A stretch of 64,000 nucleotides of DNA from Cristatella mucedo. Its lineage: Eukaryota > Bryozoa > Phylactolaemata > Cristatellidae. Below the pieces are notes generated by a model, which saw only the letters and a list, made by a program, of their open reading frames with translations, was not told the origin of the DNA and ran no database searches. How positions within the stretch are numbered: the first letter of the stretch is position 1; the number at the start of each line of letters is the position of its first letter. Both the position numbers and the translations under genes were made by a program. The stretch is taken from the NCBI GenBank assembly GCA_009760855.2, contig WPIO01000107.1, positions 1 through 64,000 of the forward strand, given 5' to 3'. Shown here one piece after another: positions 1 to 11,232 of the stretch.

Positions 1-36
1 AAGACCTCGTTAAACTGCGTAAACAGTCACGATGAG

Positions 37-1566
37 TTTGGATGTAGGCTGCTTAAGTAGCTGCCAAGAGATAAACAAACATCCTCAGTTCCAGCAATCC
101 AACTATGTGAACACAACAGATGGGATCGCAAAGATTACACAAGGTTAACAGTCATCGCCTCAGACTGAAAACAGAAGCAAAGATGTAAGCTTTAACGGCC
201 CCCCACCCACGTGTGAATACCCACGCAGCTTATGCCACGAGAACGGATCGCACTCTGCCAATAGCTAATGTTACGGGGAAGTTCGAATGATGACGTGAGC
301 ATAAGACTGAAGTCAAGCACCGACAAACTGACGCCAAGGGGCAAGCCTTCCTAACCTCTCTGGGCCTTTCCTAGCTCTCCGAAAAGATCAGTGAATCCTG
401 GGAGAATGGAACTCTCGTGTCACCAGATGCCAGGTAGGTAAAAACTGTACAAGGCAGCCTATCAAAGTCGTTCTAGTGTGTCAAGCTCATGCCCAACAAA
501 AGTAGTCTCATGATTACGGAGGCGTTTCGCAATGCAAATGATGTACCATGTGAATCGTTTCAAGGCAAAGTAAAAACTTGTGAGGAGCCGCTTTCTTATC
601 GCGGACGAGTGTTCCTTACTCCAAGGGAGCTCCAACAGTCGAGATACAAAACATATTGAGTAGAGGACTGGTCCAAAAAAAGCAATGAAAACTGTAAACC
701 CGAGGATGTAGTGATCGATATCGGAGTCCACGAGTCTTAATCACGTCGCAAACCCTGTCAGTAGATGATATGAGGTTTACCGAGGAAACAGTGAACTCTT
801 TGATGACGAACAGGGCGTTTTACGACGCTTGGACAAGCACGGCAAAATAAATGACAGGTGGGTAGAATCCTACTAACTTAGATGCCTAGTAGTGAAGGAT
901 ACAAACTTGAAGTCGATGCTTTGCTTGACTCTGAGTATCGGCTGGTCGCATACAAGTGGTGTGATGTGGCCACCGGGATACTCTTGATATACAAACACCG
1001 AATCCCACAAGCTAACTTTAGGAGCTTCATTACTTAGGCCAGTGGACAGGAGCAAAGTGACATGGAATTGTCAAAAAAGGATGTTTTAAGTGCGTGGATG
1101 AATTCTAAAAATATATTCCGTCCTAAGCAGGTAAGTATACCTGCAATGTTACGTGGTATGTAAGAAGGCTAAAAGAAGGCATACCTGTCTGGTAAGCAGA
1201 TGTGGTTATCTGATAGGCTCCAATTTTCAGCTGGAACATTAGCTATTATGTAGAAAGAACACCAAGCATGCCGAAACGGCTGATATTTGAGAATCAAATA
1301 TGTTATTGCCTAACGCAGTGGCTTCGGCAATAATGTTTTGGCAGCTTTAATTTTTGTAACTTCGACAGTTGGCTGTCGACTATAATTTTTTACCTAGAGA
1401 ACATGAAGCTAGAGAGCGAAAAGGGTCGACTGTGTGGAATGCCTTATCGGAATCTTCTGCGATGTAGCATTGGACAAAGCAAGCAGACTAAATATGCTTT
1501 AGAGAAAGCTTATTTAAGTGGTTAGTGCTGGCCTGCTAAAGGACAACGAGGGTCAAATACTAAAAG
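37..1566 (+). repeat. Segment P of copy 1: 1.5-kb non-monomeric insert in the unit
   Basis: Monomer homology runs up to CACGATGAG at the end of the E half-monomer. It resumes at TAACATACATAA, which matches the AGAACATACATAAGGTCAACG stretch found in the middle of the other monomers. The 1.53 kb between has no monomer homology, so P looks like an old insertion into a monomer, later amplified with it. Its left end has an inverted repeat, CTTGGCAG and CTGCCAAG about 16 bp apart, clear in copy 2 at 4535-4566 and degraded here. P contains coding-like stretches that are broken in every copy. No terminal inverted repeats or clear target-site duplication are visible, so the type of element is unknown. 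Confidence 0.75.
1123..1138 (+). other. Splice-donor-like site in segment P
   Basis: CCTAAGCAG followed by GTAAGTAT matches the metazoan 5' splice-site consensus (CAG then GTAAGT). It follows directly after the coding-like stretch ending in FRPKQ and recurs in copies 1, 2, 3 and 6. Copies 4 and 5 read CAGGCAAGT and have lost the GT. It may be the fossil end of an exon. There is no proof that it is used. Confidence 0.35.
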
Positions 1567-1695
1567 GTAACATACATAATGTCGACGTTAATGATCGAGC
1601 AGCTGCTGAATGCATAATTCGACCAGTTAATTGCAAACAGAACACACTTCACGTGGACTTAATACAAGCTTTGGGCAAAACACTAGAAGAACTAA

Positions 1696-2241
1696 TCAGG
1701 AACCATAGGTAAGCAAAAGCCAACACAACATCAAGAGCATAGTTTTTTTAGCAAGCACTACCTTGATTTGGATTACCTTGCTAGATACACAGAACCTCCT
1801 CAAACGTCTCCTGCAGCGCACATGGTGGCGACATCTATCCGAGCAAGCCTCATTTGCATTGGCAACAGGACGAGCAAAGCTTCGTGCTATGACATTGAGG
1901 TAAACGCAGTGAATGCAAATCATATGAACTGGAAAAGAAATTGACCACAGTCGCACACGACCAATTGTTTGCAGCAGGAGTGACTGTCTAAACGGTACCT
2001 TCCAATCAAATTCCCTTCTCTGGCTATGCCTGCCTACATGCGTATAATTCTTGGCTTCAGTGAGATGCACAAAGGGGTGAGTAGAAGAACTAGAACCAGG
2101 CCTGTATATATTATCACGCCGGAGGTAAAGCAGGCTGTCAATGTGGGACATCGTTACACTGCATCTACAAGTGGGAAGGCGTGGCAGAACATTCATAAGA
2201 ACACATCGGTCTACATAGGCTACTAAGAGCCAACGGAACAT
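1696..2241 (-). other. 181-codon antisense open frame in monomer A (copy 1)
   Basis: This is the longest open frame in the array. It is rich in Arg, Cys, His and Ser and shows no recognisable domain, signal peptide or catalytic motif. The same frame is open for 181 codons in copies 2 and 3, then progressively shorter in copies 4 (144), 5 (152), 6 (101) and 7 (113). The identity of copies 1-3 reflects recent homogenisation, so the three are not independent evidence of selection. Most likely a chance frame in a region poor in TTA, CTA and TCA triplets. Confidence 0.2.
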
Positions 2242-2243
2242 CT
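1735..2243 (+). repeat. Monomer A (copy 1), about 510 bp
   Basis: Starts at the GAGCATAGTTTTTTTAGCAA box and runs to the matching box of monomer B. It contains the landmark boxes of all monomers, including TGTATATATTATC in the TATA-like position. It is about 100 bp shorter than the others: the stretch after the TGCATCTACAAG box that in B-D holds the GTGCACACAGA sequence is missing. Confidence 0.85.
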
Positions 2244-2863
2244 CAACAAAGTTTTTCCAGCAGAAACATTCTTCAATTTCTTTGCCTTGTCAGATACACA
2301 GAACGCATACATGGGTCTTCTGCTGCTCGCAGGGTGGAAATTTTTCACCATACGAGCCTCATATCCATGGGTAACAGGTCGAGCCAAGCATCCTGCTATA
2401 GGATTGAGACACTAGCAGTAGTTTCAAATTGCACGAAATGCGAAAGCTCATGAGCACAGTCGCACTGGCTCAACTGTATGCACCAGAAGTGACAGTTTAA
2501 ACCGTTGCATGAAATTGGCATCCCTTAGCTACTTAATACCAATTGCATGTGTACAAATCTTAGCAACAGCAAGATGGGCAAGGAGTGAGGACAAGGACGG
2601 AAACCAGGCATGTATATATGAGGATGCTGAAAGCAAAGAATGCTAGCAAGGTGGGACCTCAGTACACCGCAACAGCAAATACGATGGAGCAGGGTAGAAC
2701 ATACATAAGGTGAATGGTCAAAAAAGATTAGCAGCAGAATTCACAGTGCGACTACTTTTGTGCACACAGAGCACAGGTTAGCAGAAAATAATACTTGCTT
2801 TGGTGCTAAAACTTGAAGAACACATCGGTTAACATAGGGTTGTAAGAGCCAACGGAACATTAC
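2244..2863 (+). repeat. Monomer B (copy 1), about 620 bp
   Basis: Runs from the variant box CAACAAAGTTTTTCCAGCAG to the next box. It carries the AAGCTCATGAGC palindrome, the CTTAGCAACAGCAAGATGGG version of the GGCAACAG box, and GCATGTATATATGAGG in the TATA-like position. It ends with the GTGCACACAGAGCACAGG stretch. Confidence 0.85.
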
Positions 2864-3473
2864 GAGCATAGTTTTGACAGCAGACACATCCTTCTTATCA
2901 ATTATCTTGTCAGATGCGTAGAACCACTACAGTAGTCTTCTTTGCTCGCAGGATAGAAAATGCTAACCATATGACCACATATCCAAGGGTAACAGGTCGA
3001 GCCAAGCATCCTGCTGTGGGATTGAGGCACTAGCAGTAATTTCTAATTGCACCAAATGCGAAAGCTCATGAGCAGTGTTTCTCGGCTTCAACTGTATTCT
3101 CCAGAAGTTAGAGTCTAAACGGTTGCATGATTATGGTATCTCTTTCATTCTTTTTACTTCTTGCATGCATACGTTTCTTAGCAACAGTGAAATGCACAAG
3201 GGGTTAGTACAAGGACAGAAACTAGGCACGTATATATGGGGATGCCGAATGCAAAGCATGCTGGCAAGATGAGATCTCGGTTCACTGCATCTACAAGCAC
3301 GATTGGGCGGGGTAGACCATACATAATGTTCAAAAAAGATTAGCAGCAGCATTCTAAGTGTGCTAATGCAAGTGTACAAGGAATGCACGTTACCCGGAAA
3401 TTATACTTCGTTCGGGGCAAACACTCAAAGAACACCGGTTAACATAGGTCACGAACAGCCAACCGAATTACAC
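2864..3473 (+). repeat. Monomer C (copy 1), about 610 bp
   Basis: Runs from GAGCATAGTTTTGACAGCAG to the D box, with the same ordered landmarks: TTGCATGCATACG, TTAGCAACAGTGAAATGCAC, GCACGTATATATGGGG and TGCATCTACAAGCACGATTG. This monomer is missing or hybrid in copies 6, 10 and 11. Confidence 0.85.
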
Positions 3474-4088
3474 GAGCATAGTTCTTTTCAGCAGACGTAC
3501 TCTTCGGTTGGCTTTCCTGGCCAGATGCACAGGATATCAAACAAGTCTACTGCAGCACGAATGCTTGCGAATGCGACCCAATGAGAGGCACATATCCACG
3601 AGTGACAATTAAAGCAAAGCGTCCTGCTACAGCAATAAGGCACATGCTGGAAATGCACATAGCACGAGCTGCCAGAGCTCATAAACACAGTCGTACACGC
3701 TCAACTGTATTCACCAGGATTGCCAGCTAAGACAGTTGCATGCAATTAGCTTCCCTTAGCTGGATATTATTAAATGCATGCATGTAATCCTTGGCAACAG
3801 TGAGATGCACGAACGGTTGAGTGGAAGGACGGGAACCAGGCCTATAAATATGAGGATGGATATGGCATAGCAGGCTACCAAGGACAGCCCTAGGTACAAT
3901 GCTTCTACAAGCACGTACGTTGAACATAAATAAGGTCACCGTTCAAAATAGATTAGAGGCACAATGAATAGTGCAACTACTTAAGTGCACACAGAATACA
4001 CTTTACATGGACCTAATACGCACTTTAAGGCAAACACTCGAAGAACCGATCGGTCAACATAGTTTAGGAACAGCCGACAGAGCCACTC
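3474..4088 (+). repeat. Monomer D (copy 1), about 615 bp
   Basis: Starts at GAGCATAGTTCTTTTCAGCA. It carries the ATGCATGCATGT palindromic box near 3773, the CTTGGCAACAGTGAGATGCA box, and TATAAATA at 3843-3850, the closest match to a canonical TATA box among the monomers. Confidence 0.85.
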
Positions 4089-4498
4089 GAGCATAGTTTT
4101 TCAGTGGACACTATATTTGTTCGGCTGTGCTTGGAAGAAATACCAAACATTCTCAATTTTCGACCGCATTATGCATGGCTACAAAGGGTACCAGTGCGAG
4201 CATCACATCCACTGGTAACAGGTCGAGCAAAGCTTCCTGCTATGTAAATGAGACACACGCAGTAAATGCAATTCGCACGAACTGTGAAAGCTCACGAGCA
4301 CAGTTGCTCACGATAAACTGTGTGCACCTGTAGTGACAGACTAAACGGTTGCATGCAATCAGAATCCCTTTAAAGGCAAATCCTACACCGCATGCATTAA
4401 TCCTTGGCAACAGTGACATGCACAAACGGGGTCTGAGGAAGGACTGGAAACGAAACCTGTATGTATTAGGATGCTGGAGTTAGAGCAGGAACAAGGGA
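4089..4498 (+). repeat. Monomer E, left half (copy 1)
   Basis: Starts at GAGCATAGTTTTTCAGTGGA and keeps the landmark order up to the GACCTCGTTAAACTGCATGC box at the unit boundary. The right half of this monomer lies beyond segment P (copy 1: 1567-1734). E is therefore a monomer split by P. Confidence 0.8.
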
Positions 4499-4534
4499 AA
4501 GACCTCGTTAAACTGCATGCACAGGCACGATGAG

Positions 4535-4566
4535 CTTGGCAGTAGGCTGTTTAAGTAGCTGCCAAG
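4535..4566 (+). other. Inverted repeat (hairpin) at the left end of segment P
   Basis: CTTGGCAG and CTGCCAAG, perfectly complementary 8-bp arms around a 16-nt loop, stand exactly where monomer homology stops. The structure is intact in copies 2 to 7. It could be a terminal feature of the inserted element or a transcript hairpin. No function is shown. Confidence 0.5.
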
Positions 4567-6188
4567 AGATAAATAAACCTCCTCAGTCCCAGCAATCCTA
4601 CTATGTGACCACAACAGATGGGATCGCAAAGATTACACAAGATTAACAGCTATCGCCTCAGACAGAAAACAGAAGCAAAGATGTAAGCTTTAATTGCCAC
4701 CAACGTGTGAATACCCACGCAGCTTATGCCACGAGGACGGATCGCACTCTGCGAATAGCTAATGTTACGGGGTAAGTTCGAATGATGACGTGAGCATTGG
4801 ATTGAAGTTTAGCGTCGACGAACTGACACCAAGTGGCAAGCTTCCTAACCTCTCCGGGCCTGTCCTAGCTCTCCGAAAAGATCAGTGAATCCCGGGAGAA
4901 TGGAACTCTCGTGTCACCAGATGCCAGGTAGGTAAAAACTGTTCAAGGCAGCTTATGAAAGTCGTTCCAGTGTGTCAAGCTCATGCCCAGCAGAAGTAGT
5001 CTCATGATAACGGAGGCGTTTCGGAATACACACGACGTACCATCTGAATCGTTTCAAGGCAAAGAAAAAACTTGGGAGCAGCCGCTTTCCAATTGGGGAC
5101 GAGGGTTCTTTGCTCCGTGGTAGCACCAACAGTCGAGATACAAGACATATTGAGTTTAGGACTGGACCACAAAAAGCAATGAAATCTGTAAACCCGAGGT
5201 AGTAGATATCAACATCGGAGTCCACGAGTGTTAATCACGTCGCAAACCCTGTCAGTAGAGGACGTGAGGTTTTACGAGTAACAAGTGAACTCTTTGATGA
5301 CGAACAGGGCGTTTTACGACGCTTGGACAAGCACGGCAAAATAAATGACAGGTGGGTAGAATCCTACTAACTTAGATGCCTAGTAGTGAAGGATACAAAC
5401 TTGAAGTCGATGCTTTGCTTGACCCTGAGTATCGGCTGGTCGCATACAAGTAGTGTGATTAGGCCACCGGGATACTCTTGATATACAAACACCGAATCCC
5501 ACAAGCTAACTTTAGGAGCTTCATTACTTAGGCCAGTGGACAGGAGCAAAGTGACATGGAATTGTCAAAAAAGGATGTTTTAAGTGCGTGGATCAATTCT
5601 AAAAAATATATTCCGTCCTAAGCAGGTAAGTATACCTGCAATGGTATGTGGTATATAAGAAGGCTGAAAGAAGGCATACATGTCTGGTAAGCAGATGTGG
5701 TTATCTGATAGGCTCCAATTTTCAGCTGGAACATTAGCTATTATGTAGAAAGAACACCAAGCATGCCGAAACGGCTGATATTTGAGAATCAAATATGTTA
5801 TTGCCTAACGCAGTGGCTTCGGCAATAATGTTTTGGCAGCTTTAATTTTTGTAACTTCGACAGTTGGCTGTCGACTATAATTTTTTACCTAGAACATGAA
5901 GCTAGAGAGCGAAAAGGGTCGACTGTGTGGAATGCCTTATCGGAATCTTCTGCGATGTAGCATTGGACAAAGCAAGCAGACTAAATATGCTTTAGAGAAA
6001 GCTTATTTAAGTGGTTAGTGCTGGCCTGCTAAAGGACAACGAGGGTCAAATACTAAAAGGTAACATACATAATGTCGACGTTAATGATCGAGCAGCTGCT
6101 GAATGCATAATTCGACCAGTTAATTGCAAACAGAACACACTTCACGTGGACTTAATACAAGCTTTGGGCAAAACACTAGAAGAACTAA

Positions 6189-6734
6189 TCAGGAACCATA
6201 GGTAAGCAAAAGCCAACACAACATCAAGAGCATAGTTTTTTTAGCAAGCACTACCTTGATTTGGATTACCTTGCTAGATACACAGAACCTCCTCAAACGT
6301 CTCCTGCAGCGCACATGGTGGCGACATCTATCCGAGCAAGCCTCATTTGCATTGGCAACAGGACGAGCAAAGCTTCGTGCTATGACATTGAGGTAAACGC
6401 AGTGAATGCAAATCATATGAACTGGAAAAGAAATTGACCACAGTCGCACACGACCAATTGTTTGCAGCAGGAGTGACTGTCTAAACGGTACCTTCCAATC
6501 AAATTCCCTTCTCTGGCTATGCCTGCCTACATGCGTATAATTCTTGGCTTCAGTGAGATGCACAAAGGGGTGAGTAGAAGAACTAGAACCAGGCCTGTAT
6601 ATATTATCACGCCGGAGGTAAAGCAGGCTGTCAATGTGGGACATCGTTACACTGCATCTACAAGTGGGAAGGCGTGGCAGAACATTCATAAGAACACATC
6701 GGTCTACATAGGCTACTAAGAGCCAACGGAACAT
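6189..6734 (-). other. 181-codon antisense open frame in monomer A (copy 2)
   Basis: Same frame and same translation as the copy 1 frame at 1696-2241. The identity comes from array homogenisation. No recognisable protein family. Confidence 0.15.
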
Positions 6735-9700
6735 CTCAACAAAGTTTTTCCAGCAGAAACATTCTTCAATTTCTTTGCCTTGTCAGATACACAGAACGCA
6801 TACATGGGTCTTCTGCTGCTCGCAGGGTGGAAATTTTTCACCATACGAGCCTCATATCCATGGGTAACAGGTCGAGCCAAGCATCCTGCTATAGGATTGA
6901 GACACTAGCAGTAGTTTCAAATTGCACGAAATGCGAAAGCTCATGAGCACAGTCGCACTGGCTCAACTGTATGCACCAGAAGTGACAGTTTAAACCGTTG
7001 CATGAAATTGGCATCCCTTAGCTACTTAATACCAATTGCATGTGTACAAATCTTAGCAACAGCAAGATGGGCAAGGAGTGAGGACAAGGACGGAAACCAG
7101 GCATGTATATATGAGGATGCTGAAAGCAAAGAATGCTAGCAAGGTGGGACCTCAGTACACCGCAACAGCAAATACGATGGAGCAGGGTAGAACATACATA
7201 AGGTGAATGGTCAAAAAAGATTAGCAGCAGAATTCACAGTGCGACTACTTTTGTGCACACAGAGCACAGGTTAGCAGAAAATAATACTTGCTTTGGTGCT
7301 AAAACTTGAAGAACACATCGGTTAACATAGGGTTGTAAGAGCCAACGGAACATTACGAGCATAGTTTTGACAGCAGACACATCCTTCATATCAATTATCT
7401 TGTCAGATGCGTAGAACCACTACAGTAGTCTTCTTTGCTCGCAGGATAGAAAATGCTAACCATATGACCACATATCCAAGGGTAACAGGTCGAGCCAAGC
7501 ATCCTGCTGTGGGATTGAGGCACTAGCAGTAATTTCTAATTGCACCAAATGCGAAAGCTCATGAGCAGTGTTTCTCGGCTTCAACTGTATTCTCCAGAAG
7601 TTAGAGTCTAAACGGTTGCATGATTATGGTATCTCTTTCATTCTTTTTACTTCTTGCATGCATACGTTTCTTAGCAACAGTGAAATGCACAAGGGGTTAG
7701 TACAAGGACAGAAACTAGGCACGTATATATGGGGATGCCGAATGCAAAGCATGCTGGCAAGATGAGATCTCGGTTCACTGCATCTACAAGCACGATTGGG
7801 CGGGGTAGACCATACATAATGTTCAAAAAAGATTAGCAGCAGCATTCTAAGTGTGCTAATGCAAGTGCACAAGGAATGCACGTTACCCGGAAATAATACT
7901 TCGTTCAGGGCAAACACTCAAAGAACACCGGTTAACATAGGTCACGAACAACCAACTGCATCAAAGGAGCAAAGTTTTTTCAGCACACATACTCTTCGGT
8001 TGGCTTTCCTGGCCAGATGCACAGGATATCAAAAAAGTCTACTGCAGCACGAATGCTTGCGAATGCGACCCAATGAGAGGCACATATCCACGAGTGACAA
8101 TTAAAGCAAAGCGTCCTGCTACAGCAATAAGGCACATGCTGGACATGCACATCGCACGAGCTGCCAGAGCTCATAAACTCAGTCGTACATGCTCAACTGT
8201 ATTCACCAGGATTGCCAGCTAAGACAGTTGCATGCAATTAGCTTCCCTTAGCTGGATATTATTAAATGCATGCATGTAATCCTTGGCAACAGTGAGATGC
8301 ACGAACGGTTGAGTGGAAGGGCGGGAACCAGGCCTATGAATATGAGGGTGCAGATGGCATAGCAGGCTACCAAGGACAGACCTCGGTACACTGCATCTAC
8401 AAGCACGTACGGTGCGTTGAACATAAATAAGGTCACCGTTCAAAATAGATTAGAGGCACAATGAATAGTGCAACTACTTAAGTGCACACAGAATACACTT
8501 TACATGGACCTAATACGCACTTTAAGGCAAACACTCGAAGAACCGATCGGTCAACATAGTTTAGGAACAGCCGACAGAGCCACTCGAGCATAGTTTTTCA
8601 GTGGACACTATATTTGTTCGGCTGTGCTTGGAAGAAATACCAAACATTCTCAATTTTCGACCGCATTATGCATGGCTACAAAGGGTACCAGTGCGAGCAT
8701 CACATCCACTGGTAACAGGTCGAGCAAAGCTTCCTGCTATGTAAATGAGACACACGCAGTAAATGCAATTCGCACGAACTGTGAAAGCTCACGAGCACAG
8801 TTGCTCACGATAAACTGTGTGCACCTGTAGTGACAGACTAAACGGTTGCATGCAATCAGAATCCCTTTAAAGGCAAATCCTACAACGCATGCATTAATCC
8901 TTGGCAACAGTGACATGCACAAACGGGGTCTGAGGAAGGACTGGAAACGAAACCTGTATGTATTAGGATGCTGGAGTTAGAGCAGGAACAAGGGAAAGAC
9001 CTCGTTAAACTGCATGCACAGGCACGATGAGCTTGGCAGTAGGCTGTTTAAGTAGCTGCCAAGAGATAAACAAACCTCCTCAGTCCCAGCAATCCTACTA
9101 TGTGACCACAACAGATGGGATCGCAAAGATTACACAAGATTAACAGCTATCGCCTCAGACAGAAAACAGAAGCAAAGATGTAAGCTTTAATTGCCACCAA
9201 CGTGTGAATACCCACGCAGCTTATGCCACGAGGACGGATCGCACTCTGCGAATAGCTAATGTTACGGGGTAAGTTCGAATGATGACGTGAGCATTGGATT
9301 GAAGTTTAGCGTCGACGAACTGACACCAAGTGGCAAGCTTCCTAACCTCTCCGGGCCTGTCCTAGCTCTCCGAAAAGATCAGTGAATCCCGGGAGAATGG
9401 AACTCTCGTGTCACCAGATGCCAGGTAGGTAAAAACTGTTCAAGGCAGCTTATGAAAGTCGTTCCAGTGTGTCAAGCTCATGCCCAGCAGAAGTAGTCTC
9501 ATGATAACGGAGGCGTTTCGGAATACACACGACGTACCATCTGAATCGTTTCAAGGCAAAGAAAAAACTTGGGAGCAGCCGCTTTCCAATTGGGGACGAG
9601 GGTTCTTTGCTCCGTGGTAGCACCAACAGTCGAGATACAAGACATATTGAGTTTAGGACTGGACCACAAAAAGCAATGAAATCTGTAAACCCGAGGTAGT

Positions 9701-10686
9701 AGATATCAACATCGGAGTCCACGAGTGTTAATCACGTCGCAAACCCTGTCAGTAGAGGACGTGAGGTTTTACGAGTAACAAGTGAACTCTTTGATGACGA
9801 ACAGGGCGTTTTACGACGCTTGGACAAGCACGGCAAAATAAATGACAGGTGGGTAGAATCCTACTAACTTAGATGCCTAGTAGTGAAGGATACAAACTTG
9901 AAGTCGATGCTTTGCTTGACCCTGAGTATCGGCTGGTCGCATACAAGTAGTGTGATTAGGCCACCGGGATACTCTTGATATACAAACACCGAATCCCACA
10001 AGCTAACTTTAGGAGCTTCATTACTTAGGCCAGTGGACAGGAGCAAAGTGACATGGAATTGTCAAAAAAGGATGTTTTAAGTGCGTGGATCAATTCTAAA
10101 AATATATTCCGTCCTAAGCAGGTAAGTATACCTGCAATGGTATGTGGTATATAAGAAGGCTGAAAGAAGGCATACATGTCTGGTAAGCAGATGTGGTTAT
10201 CTGATAGGCTCCAATTTTCAGCTGGAACATTAGCTATTATGTAGAAAGAACACCAAGCATGCCGAAACGGCTGATATTTGAGAATCAAATATGTTATTGC
10301 CTAACGCAGTGGCTTCGGCAATAATGTTTTGGCAGCTTTAATTTTTGTAACTTCGACAGTTGGCTGTCGACTATAATTTTTTACCTAGAGAACATGAAGC
10401 TAGAGAGCGAAAAGGGTCGACTGTGTGGAATGCCTTATCGGAATCTTCTGCGATGTAGCATTGGACAAAGCAAGCAGACTAAATATGCTTTAGAGAAAGC
10501 TTATTTAAGTGGTTAGTGCTGGCCTGCTAAAGGACAACGAGGGTCAAATACTAAAAGGTAACATACATAATGTCGACGTTAATGATCGAGCAGCTGCTGA
10601 ATGCATAATTCGACCAGTTAATTGCAAACAGAACACACTTCACGTGGACTTAATACAAGCTTTGGGCAAAACACTAGAAGAACTAA

Positions 10687-11232
10687 TCAGGGACCATAGG
10701 TAAGCAAAAGCCAACACAACATCAAGAGCATAGTTTTTTTAGCAAGCACTACCTTGATTTGGATTACCTTGCTAGATACACAGAACCTCCTCAAACGTCT
10801 CCTGCAGCGCACATGGTGGCGACATCTATCCGAGCAAGCCTCATTTGCATTGGCAACAGGGCGAGCAAAGCTTCGTGCTATGACATTGAGGTAAACGCAG
10901 TGAATGCAAATCATATGAACTGGAAAAGAAATTGACCACAGTCGCACACGAACAATTGTTTGCAGCAGGAGTGACTGTCTAAACGGTACCTTCCAATCAA
11001 ATTCCCTTCTCTGGCTATGCCTGCCTACATGCGTATAATTCTTGGCTTCAGTGAGATGCACAAAGGGGTGAGTAGAAGAACTAGAACCAGGCCTGTATAT
11101 ATTATCACGCCGGAGGTAAAGCAGGCTGTCAATGTGGGACATCGTTACACTGCATCTACAAGTGGGAAGGCGTGGCAGAACATTCATAAGAACACATCGG
11201 TCTACATAGGCTACTAAGAGCCAACGGAACAT
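10687..11232 (-). other. 181-codon antisense open frame in monomer A (copy 3)
   Basis: Same frame as in copies 1 and 2 with only a couple of residue changes (for example a Gly to Val change mid-frame and the last residue). No recognisable family. Probably a chance frame copied by homogenisation. Confidence 0.15.

Larger units (their letters stand above)
1..4498 (+). repeat. Array copy 1 (mosaic unit)
   Basis: A full-length unit. Segment P covers about 37-1566. The GAGCATAG-type boxes marking monomers A to E start near 1735, 2244, 2864, 3474 and 4089. The first 780 bp or so resemble the right-hand copies (7 and 10), while the rest is almost identical to copy 2, so this copy is a recombinant. 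Used here as the reference for unit coordinates. Confidence 0.93.
4499..8995 (+). repeat. Array copy 2
   Basis: Full-length unit, 4497 bp. P lies at about 4535-6060. Monomer boxes lie near 6228 (A), 6737 (B), 7357 (C), 7967 (D) and 8586 (E). From about 5290 on it is nearly identical to copy 1, and its first 800 bp are nearly identical to copy 3. Monomer D has a local variant, GGAGCAAAGTTTTTTCAGCA, in place of the usual box. Confidence 0.93.

Noticed and set aside
37-1566. Segment P as a Helitron because of its terminal hairpin
   Set aside because: Neither the 5' TC nor the 3' CTRR terminus of Helitrons is found at the P boundaries in either orientation, and no Rep or helicase motif is seen.
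3075-3388. Overlapping sense and antisense frames of 60-97 codons in monomers C and D across the array
   Set aside because: They overlap on both strands, are interrupted in some copies, and are of the length expected by chance. Repetition alone multiplies them.
3405-3425. CENP-B-box-like ACTTCGTTCGGGGCAAACA in monomer D
   Set aside because: Only the CTTCGTT part matches the CENP-B consensus; the second half does not fit, and the other monomers lack it. Not enough to claim a centromere box.
1-4498. CRISPR array or phage-type repeats
   Set aside because: Repeats are hundreds to thousands of bases, with no short repeat-spacer pattern, and the context is a eukaryotic genome.
462-9722. Family of 89-90-codon minus-strand frames in segment P (recurring in copies 1-5 and 10)
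   Set aside because: The opposite strand carries the more protein-like remnant. These frames are short, differ by non-conservative changes between copies, and show no motif. Their recurrence is explained by the tandem repeat.
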